A stretch of DNA of 8,633 bases from UBA12403 sp043808565 (GCA_043808565.1 JAZDEQ010000065.1:1-8633); one strand, 5' to 3'; shown: positions 1 to 7,050, counted from the stretch's first letter. Numbers and translations: made by a program. The notes: generated by a model not told the origin, from the letters alone.

Positions 1-49
1 GAGGATCGGGAATAGATGAAAAAAATTCAAACAAAGTTCCTCCAAATTG

Positions 50-82
50 CATAAAACATGGTCTTATTGACCATGTTTTATG
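50..82. terminator. Perfect 14-bp stem-loop, possible terminator or intergenic hairpin
   Basis: Bases 50-63 are perfectly complementary to 69-82 around a five-base loop (TTATT), giving a 14-bp stem made mostly of A-T pairs with a central CATGGTC core. On the plus strand a run of six T starts eight bases after the stem (90-95), which is further away than in a standard intrinsic terminator. On the minus strand no U-tract follows directly. It begins 28 bases beyond the stop of the leftward membrane-protein gene, so it may end or attenuate that transcript. The structure is certain; the function and direction are not. Confidence 0.55.
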
Positions 83-110
83 ATACCAGTTTTTTAAAAT
101 TTTGCTAAGT

Positions 111-614
111 TTAGGTGAAATTAAGATGCGTTAGCCCTGGGCTTCGGGGTGGCCAAGTTCTAATGGCCACGTCTCTCATCGTCAGCATTCCCGCCAAAAC
201 TACTGTGGCACACATCCACAGGAATTGGCCTTTACTGATGAAAACTCCGCTCAAGTACGCAAAGGTCAATAGCACCAAAATTCCACCGCCGGAAAACAGG
301 ACTCCGATACCCCAATCTCTTGTGTTTTTCCACCAGTCATGGCGCGTGTCCCGAGCCAATGGAGACAAGAGAAACGACAAAACATTCCATTCCTCGACCG
401 CAATGGCCCCAAAAAGCGCCCAGCCCTCAACGACGACGATGCCGACCAAACCAATGACCAGGACAACCATTCCAAACATAATGGTACCTTCTGTATCAGC
501 ATAACCCAGCCACCACCAGACCGCACCGAGCCCAAAAATTCCGGTGCCGAACAGGAAGATACCGAAAGCGATCATGAGGGCGCGGTTGATCCAGGTTTCC
601 TGATTTTTTTCCAT
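111..614 (-). CDS. Small four-helix integral membrane protein, unknown function
   Basis: This 167-residue protein is not one I recognise. It has four strongly hydrophobic stretches, at about residues 10-37, 45-72, 101-124 and 130-147. Between helices 2 and 3 lies a tryptophan- and charge-rich loop (about 74-100), and the N-terminus is short and charged. The C-terminal 15 residues are hydrophilic and proline-rich. The ATG at 612-614 is supported by a GGAGG at 619-623, four bases upstream. It diverges from rpsA, with promoters back to back in 688-729. Its base composition is visibly richer in G and C than rpsA. Translation in the other frames across the same DNA gives low-quality shadows. That it is a membrane protein is seen directly from the sequence; no function can be given. 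Confidence 0.75.
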   Translation of the reverse strand: MEKNQETWINRALMIAFGIFLFGTGIFGLGAVWWWLGYADTEGTIMFGMVVLVIGLVGIVVVEGWALFGAIAVEEWNVLSFLLSPLARDTRHDWWKNTRDWGIGVLFSGGGILVLLTFAYLSGVFISKGQFLWMCATVVLAGMLTMRDVAIRTWPPRSPGLTHLNFT

Positions 615-664
615 GGTTCCTCCGAAATATCAGTGAAAGGTGAAAGGAAAGAGCGAAACGGCTT

Positions 665-693
665 AGAATGCCACTTTTTGCCCTTTTTGTCAA
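665..693 (-). promoter_or_regulatory. Candidate promoter of the leftward membrane-protein gene
   Basis: A perfect -35 box TTGACA reads on the minus strand at 693-688. At 17-base spacing the -10 position (670-665) reads CATTCT, which is a poor match, so the -10 is uncertain. The predicted leader to the ATG at 614 is about 45 bases. The -35 lies only seven bases from the -35 of the rpsA promoter. Confidence 0.4.
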
Positions 694-700
694 GCCAGCC

Positions 701-729
701 TTGCCAAAAATCCGACGATTAGCTATACT
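701..729 (+). promoter_or_regulatory. Sigma70-type promoter of rpsA
   Basis: TTGCCA (701-706) and TATACT (724-729) are separated by exactly 17 bases. This predicts transcription starting near 736 and a leader of about 67 bases. The leader contains a CTTAA/TTAAG inverted repeat (745-760) and two TTAACCC-type units (745-770), which could fold or bind a regulator. Confidence 0.7.
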
Positions 730-802
730 TCGCCCGTAATAATTCTTAACCCCGTTTAAGTTAACCCGGGTACGCCCGCGGACAAACTTAGCGGAAAACC
801 TT

Positions 803-2065
803 ATGGCTTTTAAAAAGCTTATAAATGAAGAAAGTGAATTTGGTAAAATGCTCGCTGATGGCGGGTTTTTAAAGATCCCAAAAGTTGGCGATGTGATTCG
901 TGGCAAAATCATTGCTACCAGTCGTCGCGAAGTCCGGATTGATATTGAGGGCATGACGACCGGTGTTATTCGTGGTCGTGAACTTTATGCTGAATCAGCT
1001 TCTTATGATGATTTAAATATTGGCGATGAAGTTGATGCCACCATTCTTGATTTGGAAAACGAAAACGGCGACATGGAATTATCTTTCCGCTCAGCTGGCC
1101 AGCAAAAAGCTTGGGATGAATTACGAAAATTTTTCACCACTGGCCAAATTGTCGCGGCCAAAGTTATTGAAGCCAACAAAGGCGGCTTGCTCATGCGCAT
1201 TGGCCATGTCACTGGTTTCTTGCCAGTCTCGCAACTTTCACCAGAACATTATCCACGAGTTTCCGGCGGTGATAAAAATAAAATTTTAGAAAAACTTCGC
1301 ACCTATGCCGGCATTGATATGGACGTTCGGGTTATTGATATTAATGAGAGCGAAGAAAAATTAATTGTTTCCGAAAAATCTGTTTGGGAAGAACGTCAGA
1401 AAGATTTAATCTCCCGTTTCCGCGTTGGCGATAAGGTTTTGGGCGAAGTTACAGCCCTGGCCGACTTCGGTGCTTTCTTACGCTTTGATACTTTGGAAGG
1501 TTTGGTGCACATCAGTGAAATTGCTTGGCAACGCATTGATCATCCTCGTGATCTTTTGAAAGTTGGCCAGCAAGTCGAAGCCGAAATCATTGGCATTGAA
1601 GGTAGTAAAATTTTCTTATCCATGAAAAAATTAGTTGATGATCCTTGGAAAAGAATCCAAGAAGAATACAAAATTGGTCAAACCGTCAAAGGTAAAATTT
1701 TAAAGATTAATCCTTTTGGTTTCTTTGTTGAACTTACTCCGGAAATTCATGGTTTGGCCCATGTCTCTGAACTTTCTGATAAACCAGGCATTGATATCAA
1801 TACCCTTGGCAAAATTGATCAAGAAATGGAATTCAAAGTGGTTTCCATTGAACCAAAAGAACATCGACTTGGCTTGTCTTTGAAGGCCATGACCGCACCG
1901 GAGGCAGCAGAGGCAACTGATGAAGTTTCGGAAAAGCCAAAAAAATCTAAAAAGATCGAAGAGGTTGAAAAAACAGTAGAGGCATCACCCTTCGACCCGG
2001 CCGCTCAGGGTCTTCGAGAGGCATCGGAGGCAACAGAAGTGACAGAGGAAAAGAAAGAAGAATAA
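803..2065 (+). CDS. rpsA: Ribosomal protein bS1, four S1 RNA-binding domains
   Basis: The 420-residue protein binds single-stranded mRNA and, in the S1 family, helps 30S subunits load messages. Four S1/OB-fold repeats are visible at about residues 27-97, 113-193, 206-275 and 290-363. The third and fourth carry the classic core (GEVTALADFGAFL then GLVHISE; GKILKINPFGFFVEL then GLAHVSEL). The first two are more divergent, as in S1 proteins generally, where the N-terminal repeats contact the ribosome. The family has six repeats in E. coli; four is common in compact genomes. The tail (365-420) is a low-complexity acidic/lysine segment with repeated EA-rich blocks. The ATG at 803 follows the promoter at 701-729 with no clear Shine-Dalgarno, only a weak GGA at 793-795. 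A terminator follows directly. A general four-S1-domain RNA-binding protein is the alternative name. Confidence 0.9.
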   Translation: MAFKKLINEESEFGKMLADGGFLKIPKVGDVIRGKIIATSRREVRIDIEGMTTGVIRGRELYAESASYDDLNIGDEVDATILDLENENGDMELSFRSAGQQKAWDELRKFFTTGQIVAAKVIEANKGGLLMRIGHVTGFLPVSQLSPEHYPRVSGGDKNKILEKLRTYAGIDMDVRVIDINESEEKLIVSEKSVWEERQKDLISRFRVGDKVLGEVTALADFGAFLRFDTLEGLVHISEIAWQRIDHPRDLLKVGQQVEAEIIGIEGSKIFLSMKKLVDDPWKRIQEEYKIGQTVKGKILKINPFGFFVELTPEIHGLAHVSELSDKPGIDINTLGKIDQEMEFKVVSIEPKEHRLGLSLKAMTAPEAAEATDEVSEKPKKSKKIEEVEKTVEASPFDPAAQGLREASEATEVTEEKKEE

Positions 2066-2077
2066 AATATTGAGTAA

Positions 2078-2106
2078 AAAAAGCAGAGCAAAAAGCTCTG
2101 CTTTTT
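2078..2106 (+). terminator. Rho-independent terminator of rpsA
   Basis: GCAGAGC (2083-2089) pairs with GCTCTGC (2095-2101) around a five-A loop. The stem is extended by five A-T pairs (2078-2082 with 2102-2106), so the T-run forms the tail. It starts 13 bases after the rpsA stop and separates rpsA from ftsH transcription. Confidence 0.88.
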
Positions 2107-2110
2107 GGTC

Positions 2111-2138
2111 TTGAAAAATTCAATGGTTCGTGTATAAT
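2111..2138 (+). promoter_or_regulatory. Strong sigma70-type promoter of ftsH
   Basis: TTGAAA (2111-2116) and a perfect TATAAT (2133-2138) are 16 bases apart. Transcription is expected near 2145, giving a leader of about 59 bases that consists mostly of the C-rich repeat tract at 2161-2201. It lies five bases after the rpsA terminator, so ftsH is probably an independent unit. Confidence 0.75.
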
Positions 2139-2160
2139 TTCCTCATTCGCTTCAAAAAAA

Positions 2161-2201
2161 TTTAACCCCCCTTAACTCCCCTAAACCCTCTTTAACCCCT
2201 C
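2161..2201 (+). repeat. C-rich degenerate tandem repeat in the ftsH leader
   Basis: Four imperfect units follow each other head to tail: TTTAACCCCCC (2161-2171), TTAACTCCCC (2172-2181), TAAACCCTC (2182-2190) and TTTAACCCCTC (2191-2201). The tract ends two bases before the ftsH ATG, so it occupies the position where a Shine-Dalgarno would be and leaves none. Related TTAACCC units lie in the rpsA leader (745-770), and a G/C version is in the palindromic cluster at 4029-4134. Confidence 0.7.
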
Positions 2202-2203
2202 TT

Positions 2204-4012
2204 ATGAAACCTCTTTCCAAAAATCTAATTCTCTTCCTCTTGGTGCTCCTGGTTATTGGCGCGATTTTTTCTACTTATAATTTAAAAAATGACAAACCAA
2301 AAAATATTGGTATTAGCACCTTGGTCGAACAAGTAACTAAGGGTGAAGTTAAAACCATTACGGTTTCTGGCAGTGAAATGCAAATCGAACTCAAGGATGG
2401 TACTAAAGAAACCACGCAAAAAGAAGCCACTCAGTCTTTGTCTGAACTTTTTAATAATTACAATGTTGATTCTAATGCAGTTTCGGCAGTTGAGGTTAAA
2501 ATCGAAAACGAAAGTGGTAAAGGAATTTTTTGGAGCGTTGTTCTGCCCACCCTTTTACCTTTAGTTTTGATTCTAGCTTTATTTTGGTTCATGCTCCGCC
2601 AACTTCAGGGTTCGAATAATAAAGCCATGATGTTTGGCCAGGCCGGGGCTCGCGAATTTTCTAAAGACAATAAAAATAAAATTACTTTTAAAGATGTAGC
2701 TGGGGCTCGCGAAGCTAAGGAAGAATTAATGGAAGAAGTTGATTTTCTTAAAAATCCCAAAAAGTTTTCTGACTTGGGGGCTAAAATTCCTAAAGGTGTT
2801 TTGCTCATGGGCCCGCCAGGGACTGGTAAAACTTTAATCGCCCGAGCGGTGGCTGGCGAGGCCGAAGTACCGTTCTTTCATATTAGCGGTTCAGAATTTG
2901 TCGAAATGTTTGTTGGGGTTGGCGCGGCCCGAGTCCGTGATCTTTTTGCTAAAGCCAAAAAAAGTGCGCCGTGTATTATTTTCGTTGATGAAATCGATGC
3001 GGTTGGCCGTCAGCGCGGAGCTGGGTTAGGTGGTAGCCACGACGAACGTGAGCAAACCCTTAACCAAATTCTTGTCGAAATGGATGGCTTTGATCCAAAT
3101 ATTGGGGTTATTGTGATTGCGGCCACTAACCGCCCCGATGTTCTTGATCCAGCTCTTTTGCGCCCAGGTCGTTTTGATCGTCGAGTGGTTTTGGACATGC
3201 CTGATATTGGCGAGCGCGAAGAAATTCTTACCATTCACGCTCAAGGCAAACCAATCGAAGCCGAAGTTAATCTCCGCCGAGTAGCTGAACGCACCCCGGG
3301 TTTTTCTGGGGCTGATCTTTCTAATCTTTTAAACGAATCGGCTATTCGCGCCGCTCGGAATAATCAAAAAATTATTACCTTAACCGATGTTTTAGAATCA
3401 ATTGAAAAAGTTTTACTTGGTCCGGAACGCAAAAGCCACATCCTGCTCCCTAAAGAACGCGAAATTACGGCTTATCATGAGGCTGGTCATGCCTTAGTCT
3501 CACACATTTTGCCGCATGCTGATCCGGTTCATAAAGTTTCCATTATTAGTCGCGGCCGAGCGGCTGGTTACACGCTCAAGCTCCCGCTTGAAGACAAAAA
3601 AATGCACAGCAAGTCCGAATTCCTTGATGACATCGCGGTTTTCTTAGCCGGTCATTTAACCGAACAAGAAATTTTTGGCGATGTCACGACCGGCGCTTCC
3701 GATGACTTGCGCAAAGCCACTAGCTTGGCCCGTGAATTGGTGGTCACTTATGGCATGAGCGAACTTGGTACGCGAACTTTTGGCGATAAAGATGAAATGA
3801 TTTTCCTTGGCCGCGAAATTCACGAAGCTCGCGACTATTCAGAAAACACCGCCCAAAAAATTGACGAAGAAATTAATCGCATCATTGCTCGCGCTCGCGA
3901 GGTGGCTTGTGATATCATAAAGAAAGAACGTTCTAAACTCGATCTCATTGCTAAAACACTTTTGGAAAAGGAAACGATCGAAAAAGAGGCGTTTGAGAAA
4001 TTAATGAATTAG
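2204..4012 (+). CDS. ftsH: ATP-dependent zinc metalloprotease FtsH
   Basis: This 602-residue membrane-anchored AAA+ protease degrades misfolded or unassembled membrane proteins and some cytosolic regulators. Helix 1 (about 8-25), an extracytoplasmic domain (26-107) and helix 2 (about 109-131) are followed by the AAA+ module. That module has Walker A GPPGTGKT (203-210), the pore loop FVGV (236-239), Walker B IIFVDEID (258-265), and the second region of homology around 305-327 with arginine fingers near R320 and R323. The M41 peptidase domain has the zinc site HEAGH (425-429), catalytic E426 and the likely third ligand D501 in TTGASDD. It is shorter than E. coli FtsH (644 residues), mainly at the C-terminus. 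The ATG has no Shine-Dalgarno because a C-rich repeat abuts it. All catalytic residues are present, so it should be active. Confidence 0.97.
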   Translation: MKPLSKNLILFLLVLLVIGAIFSTYNLKNDKPKNIGISTLVEQVTKGEVKTITVSGSEMQIELKDGTKETTQKEATQSLSELFNNYNVDSNAVSAVEVKIENESGKGIFWSVVLPTLLPLVLILALFWFMLRQLQGSNNKAMMFGQAGAREFSKDNKNKITFKDVAGAREAKEELMEEVDFLKNPKKFSDLGAKIPKGVLLMGPPGTGKTLIARAVAGEAEVPFFHISGSEFVEMFVGVGAARVRDLFAKAKKSAPCIIFVDEIDAVGRQRGAGLGGSHDEREQTLNQILVEMDGFDPNIGVIVIAATNRPDVLDPALLRPGRFDRRVVLDMPDIGEREEILTIHAQGKPIEAEVNLRRVAERTPGFSGADLSNLLNESAIRAARNNQKIITLTDVLESIEKVLLGPERKSHILLPKEREITAYHEAGHALVSHILPHADPVHKVSIISRGRAAGYTLKLPLEDKKMHSKSEFLDDIAVFLAGHLTEQEIFGDVTTGASDDLRKATSLARELVVTYGMSELGTRTFGDKDEMIFLGREIHEARDYSENTAQKIDEEINRIIARAREVACDIIKKERSKLDLIAKTLLEKETIEKEAFEKLMN

Positions 4013-4028
4013 AGGGGGATAATTTTTT

Positions 4029-4134
4029 GGGCGTTAAGGCACTAAAAGGCGCTAAGGCAAGGAATTTGTTTCTTAAAAAACAAAAAACACCTTGACCTTA
4101 ATGCCCCATAACGCCCTTCAACGCCTTAACGCCC
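4029..4134. repeat. Palindromic GGCGTTAAGGC repeat cluster between ftsH and a membrane-protein gene
   Basis: The outer arms GGGCGTTAAGGC (4029-4040) and GCCTTAACGCCC (4123-4134) are a perfect 12-bp inverted repeat. Inside the left arm a second copy GGCGCTAAGGCA (4048-4059) follows the first (4030-4041) at an 18-base period. The right arm holds degenerate mirror units (4095-4120). Bases 4058-4062 (CAAGG) and 4090-4094 (CCTTG) can extend the pairing. The centre is A/T-rich. It could fold as one long imperfect hairpin or cruciform. No T-tract directly follows, so termination is not assured. It fills nearly the whole gap after ftsH. Confidence 0.8.
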
Positions 4135-4155
4135 CCCCCACAAAAAAGGAGGAAT

Positions 4156-5118
4156 ATGTCCCAACCAATTTATCGGCCGTTATTTTTAAAGGCCTGGAAA
4201 ATTACCTGGCACCATAAACATTTATGGTTGTTGGGCATTTTTGCTTCTTTTATGGCCGCTGGCGGGCTTTTTGAAGCCATCTCCAGTAATTGGCGAACGG
4301 CTTCAACTGGCCAGCTTCTGATTCAACAAACTCTTAATGGCACTATTCCGGGTTATCAGTGGTTGATATCTTACAGTCGTTATCTAACTGAACTAAGTCC
4401 TGTTCATCAATATCTTTTGATATTTTGGTTCTTGGCGCTTTTAGCTTTTTTTATTATCTTCGGTGCTCTATGCCAAGGAGCAATTTTAAATAGTGCTTTA
4501 GAAAAAAAACCCATTGGTTTTAAAGAACTCTTAAAAAATGGCTGGCGTTTTTTTAGTCGAATTATTGGGTTGGATATTTTAGGCAAACTCGGCGTGGTGA
4601 TTATTTTCTTTCTTTCGATTGTGCCCTCGGCCTTTTTAAATCCTTTGCCATACGGTTGGTATAAATTTCCGCCATTAATTGCTTTTGTAATTTTTTTAGT
4701 CGGTGCTCTCCTGGTTACCATTTTACAAATGTTGGCCTTAGTCGCCGTCGTCCACAAACACCAAAATCTTAAAGCTGCCATAATTGAAGCTTGGCATATT
4801 TTTAGACTTCACTTTTTGGTCGCCATTGAAATGGGTATTTTACTTTTTGTTACTTCACTGATTGCTCTAGCCGCAACTCTTGGTTCGTTTTTTATCTTGG
4901 CCGTACCTATAACTCTTTTTTTTGTCATAGCCACAGCCACCGCTTCACCGGCCATCTACACAATCGCAATTATTTTTGCTTACAGTCTGGTTTTGGCTAC
5001 TATTTTTCTCATTTTTGGCTGGCTCACGGCTTTTCAGTACACGGTCTGGTCATTATTTTTTGAGGAAATGGAACGATTTGGCATTGTTTCATGGATTAAG
5101 CGACGGTTTAAAAAATAA
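4156..5118 (+). CDS. Polytopic integral membrane protein, unknown function
   Basis: The 320-residue protein has about seven hydrophobic segments: roughly 22-40, 86-110, 140-160, 173-199, 220-242, 245-262 and 268-293. A conserved-looking cytoplasmic N-terminus is rich in W, K and H (LKAWKITWHHKHLWLLGIFA). The layout, with an amphipathic start, a W-rich first helix, KELLKNGWRFF before a helix and a basic C-terminal tail (KRRFKK), resembles the broad groups of bacterial six- or seven-helix proteins annotated as uncharacterised or as glycerophosphodiesterase-type membrane domains. I cannot place it more precisely. The start has a strong Shine-Dalgarno, AAGGAGG at 4146-4152. No separate promoter is evident, so it may be read through from ftsH across the palindromic cluster. 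A terminator follows. Confidence 0.85.
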   Translation: MSQPIYRPLFLKAWKITWHHKHLWLLGIFASFMAAGGLFEAISSNWRTASTGQLLIQQTLNGTIPGYQWLISYSRYLTELSPVHQYLLIFWFLALLAFFIIFGALCQGAILNSALEKKPIGFKELLKNGWRFFSRIIGLDILGKLGVVIIFFLSIVPSAFLNPLPYGWYKFPPLIAFVIFLVGALLVTILQMLALVAVVHKHQNLKAAIIEAWHIFRLHFLVAIEMGILLFVTSLIALAATLGSFFILAVPITLFFVIATATASPAIYTIAIIFAYSLVLATIFLIFGWLTAFQYTVWSLFFEEMERFGIVSWIKRRFKK

Positions 5119-5124
5119 TTTGTC

Positions 5125-5164
5125 AAAAAAGACTGAACAAAATTATTTGCTCGGTCTTTTTTTA
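5125..5164 (+). terminator. Rho-independent terminator
   Basis: AAAAAAGACTGA (5125-5136) pairs with TCGGTCTTTTTT (5151-5162) through one G-U pair, and CAAA (5138-5141) pairs with TTTG (5146-5149) inside it. A run of seven T ends the structure. It lies seven bases past the stop of the polytopic membrane protein. Confidence 0.82.
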
Positions 5165-5176
5165 TTCACTAAACTT

Positions 5177-5204
5177 TTAGACAAATAAAAAGTCCCGTGA
5201 TAAT
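5177..5204 (+). promoter_or_regulatory. Candidate promoter of the orphan gene at 5257
   Basis: GATAAT (5199-5204) is a good -10 box. TTAGAC (5177-5182), at 16-base spacing, is a fair -35. It falls between the preceding terminator and the next gene. A start near 5211 would leave a leader of about 46 bases containing the GGAGG at 5248-5252. Confidence 0.45.
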
Positions 5205-5256
5205 TTTACTTAGTCTTCCGGCTTCTTTTCTTCAACCAAATTCTCCTGGAGGTTTC

Positions 5257-5676
5257 ATGAACCGCCAAGAAGCACAACGATGCTTTGAAGAAATGACCAA
5301 TCGGCTGAAAGAGCTGGGTGTTGAAATTGACCGCTCACACAACTTCAAAAGCGGTCGTTATTGCGGAGGTTCTGGATTGGAGGTGATGAGAAAGGATTGG
5401 TTTCTACGCTGGTCTTTTCTTCGCGGTCGAGTCTTAGTGATTCTTTCCTCGGATTCGGCCAAAGGTGGTGGTACCAGAGATTTAAAAATTTGTGTTATCC
5501 AGGAAGCATCTAATCACTGGTCTAGGACGATTAAAGTCATTAATGGACAGGACCGAAACTTGTCGGCTGGCCCCAATGGTCAAAAAGTTGCTTTGTGGAT
5601 CGATTCTACTACTGACCAAAACGAAGTTGGCCTGGATTGGGTCGATCAACTTGTTCGAACCTTTCTCGAACACTAA
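5257..5676 (+). CDS. Orphan soluble protein, 139 residues, unknown function
   Basis: I do not recognise this protein. It has no signal peptide or membrane segment. It opens with an amphipathic helix (about 3-21, EAQRCFEEMTNRLKELG), then a basic, glycine-rich stretch with one cysteine (27-45). Alternating hydrophobic stretches suggest beta strands (47-64, 75-82, 90-96, 110-115), and the C-terminal helix is about 123-138. An alpha/beta fold is therefore likely. An upstream GTG at 5197 would add 20 residues, but it overlaps the -10 box. The ATG at 5257 has GGAGG four bases upstream and is the better start. It stands alone, with its own candidate promoter and terminator, and is convergent with the AbiE pair. 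Confidence 0.7.
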   Translation: MNRQEAQRCFEEMTNRLKELGVEIDRSHNFKSGRYCGGSGLEVMRKDWFLRWSFLRGRVLVILSSDSAKGGGTRDLKICVIQEASNHWSRTIKVINGQDRNLSAGPNGQKVALWIDSTTDQNEVGLDWVDQLVRTFLEH

Positions 5677-5690
5677 CCACTGCCACGGCT

Positions 5691-5734
5691 TTACCGCTCC
5701 ACCCCTCGCTCGGGTCGGAGCGGTGCGTTTTTTT
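5691..5734 (+). terminator. Strong GC-rich rho-independent terminator
   Basis: ACCGCTCC (5693-5700) pairs with GGAGCGGT (5717-5724), and ACCC (5701-5704) pairs with GGGT (5712-5715) with one bulged C. A run of seven T follows (5728-5734). It terminates the orphan gene rightward. On the minus strand no T-tract follows the stem, so it probably does not serve the convergent AbiE transcript, whose stop codon lies only five bases beyond. Confidence 0.88.
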
Positions 5735-5739
5735 AAACT

Positions 5740-6462
5740 TTATTTTTTATTTTCACCATCAAGCATAAGTTTTAACAAAAACAAAGTTTCGTTTTTTAAT
5801 TTTGTTCTAATCCAAACTTTTTGTTTTTCGGTAACCAAATCACCAAGACCGTCTAAAATATTTTTGTCCTGATAAATCTTCAGGTTAGAAATAACTTTTC
5901 GTAAAAATTTTTTAAATGACACGTCGGCTCTATTTTCGACAATTGCCTTATTTATCGGCCAATTATTTTTGGCAAAAAAACAAACATCGTAAATATCACG
6001 ATTGGTTTTTCCCAAGCGTTCACTCATAGCCACCAGCTTATGAGCAAACATGTCTTCTTTAATCATAACCAAGGTGGAAATCCCCATGTACGATTTTAAT
6101 TCAAACTTTGAGCCAAATTCGCGTCGGTTAATTTCAATTTTTACATTTTGGGCTTTGTTTATTTTTTGGTCATAAGATAAAACAAACAAAAAACCAGATT
6201 TCTTCTTAGCTGCTTCTTTAATCAGGCCGTATTTTTTGATTATTTTTTCTACGGCTGAGAAAACAACTTCTTCTTTTGACTTATCCAGTAAATCAAAATC
6301 CAAATCAACCGAAAAACGATCCAAGCCGTAAAAAAGATAAGCCGCCGTGCCGCCTTTAAAACCCAAAAACGGTCCAATTTCTTTATTGGCATAAATATCG
6401 GCTAAAATTTGTAACAAAACTTTTTTATGGGTGGCCGCGTCTAACATAAAATTATTTTTCAT
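5740..6462 (-). CDS. abiEii: AbiEii-type nucleotidyltransferase toxin
   Basis: This 240-residue protein matches the AbiEii/AbiGii family, the toxins of type IV toxin-antitoxin abortive-infection modules. The nucleotidyltransferase core shows K36-GGT (36-39), R49 and the metal-binding aspartates in SVDLDFDLL (D53, D55, D57). A second conserved block is IKEDMFAHKLVAMSER (134-149), followed by RDIYD (155-159). Family members are DNA polymerase beta-like transferases. AbiEii needs a nucleotide, preferentially GTP, and homologues such as MenT modify tRNA, so tRNA modification is inferred here. A longer open frame reaches 6651 but lies inside AbiEi. The ATG at 6460-6462 overlaps the AbiEi stop by 11 bases and begins the real homology. 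It has no Shine-Dalgarno, so translation is probably coupled to AbiEi. All core motifs look intact. The DNA is AT-rich, consistent with acquisition. Confidence 0.88.
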   Translation of the reverse strand: MKNNFMLDAATHKKVLLQILADIYANKEIGPFLGFKGGTAAYLFYGLDRFSVDLDFDLLDKSKEEVVFSAVEKIIKKYGLIKEAAKKKSGFLFVLSYDQKINKAQNVKIEINRREFGSKFELKSYMGISTLVMIKEDMFAHKLVAMSERLGKTNRDIYDVCFFAKNNWPINKAIVENRADVSFKKFLRKVISNLKIYQDKNILDGLGDLVTEKQKVWIRTKLKNETLFLLKLMLDGENKK

Positions 6463-7045
6463 TTTTATAATTTTCGTAATATTTTTTAATTCGTTTTTCC
6501 ATTGTCGGGCTTTTATAAATCGGCAGAATTTCAAAAACCTTTTCCCAATCAAGGAGCGACAAATTATCAAAATAATAATCTTTGCTCCGATAAACCGTAT
6601 CCAAAAAAGCCCGTTCTTTGGTAGCGATTGAATATTCGTCGCTTTGATCAATCCCCAAAGGATTAATTAAAATTTCTTTTTTAATAATTCGAAAAGAATA
6701 TTTTTGCTTGTCGCATAAAATTTCTCTTTTAACATAAGAGGCAACAAAAATCTGTTCGTAATATTGAAAAGTAATACCAGCCGCGCCTAAAACCGTTTCA
6801 AAACTCGCATAAGCCGGCTTAAAAATTTTTGTCGCCAATTCCAATCGATCATAATTTTGATCTTTAACATACAAACCCCGACGCGGTCGAAACAATTTTT
6901 TACTTCGAATATAAGAACTTAACCGCACCTCTACAGCTTTAATATTGGCATCGCCCCACAACAAAACCGCATCTTGAACCGAAAAAACGGTTTTTTTCGA
7001 CCTTAACAAAATATCCAAATATTCGCCTTTTTGAGCCTTTTTCAT
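6452..7045 (-). CDS. abiEi: AbiEi-type antitoxin and transcriptional autoregulator
   Basis: The 197-residue protein has the two-part AbiEi layout. The N-terminal winged helix is about 8-60 (FSVQDAV ... VEVRLSSYIRSKKLF ... RRGLYV). The C-terminal antitoxin domain has the family signatures ATKIFKPAYASFETVLGAAG (71-90) and IATKERAFLDTVY (140-152). In studied AbiE systems this protein counteracts the AbiEii toxin without a stable complex, and represses the operon by binding inverted repeats in its promoter. Here a 15-bp inverted repeat (7051-7087) sits next to the -10 box, fitting that role. The gene is first in the operon, with the toxin gene overlapping its end by 11 bases. The ATG at 7043-7045 has no Shine-Dalgarno, and the predicted leader is short. 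It is AT-rich, unlike the receiver unit next to it. Confidence 0.85.
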   Translation of the reverse strand: MKKAQKGEYLDILLRSKKTVFSVQDAVLLWGDANIKAVEVRLSSYIRSKKLFRPRRGLYVKDQNYDRLELATKIFKPAYASFETVLGAAGITFQYYEQIFVASYVKREILCDKQKYSFRIIKKEILINPLGIDQSDEYSIATKERAFLDTVYRSKDYYFDNLSLLDWEKVFEILPIYKSPTMEKRIKKYYENYKNEK

Positions 7046-7050
7046 AAATC

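Noticed and set aside
149..170. 7-bp inverted repeat GTGGCCA/TGGCCAC as a terminator
   Set aside because: It lies inside the coding region of the leftward membrane protein and has no T-tract.
115..722. Rightward open frames at 115-504 and 339-722
   Set aside because: They lie antisense to the four-helix membrane protein, have no Shine-Dalgarno, and their translations are rich in P, T and K with no domain-like pattern. The leftward frame has a good start and a clear membrane topology.
496..954. Leftward 152-residue open frame across the rpsA start
   Set aside because: It overlaps both the rpsA promoter and the membrane-protein gene, and its sequence is a frame shadow of these.
2161..2201. 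CRISPR-like or telomere-like array
   Set aside because: The units are only 9-11 bases, degenerate, and have no spacers. No cas gene is present.
5197..5256. N-terminal extension of the orphan protein from GTG at 5197, which would look like a short hydrophobic leader
   Set aside because: The GTG overlaps the candidate -10 box and has no Shine-Dalgarno. The ATG at 5257 has GGAGG at proper spacing.
6463..6651. 63-residue N-terminal extension of AbiEii
   Set aside because: It lies entirely inside the AbiEi coding sequence in another frame. The family homology begins after the ATG at 6462.
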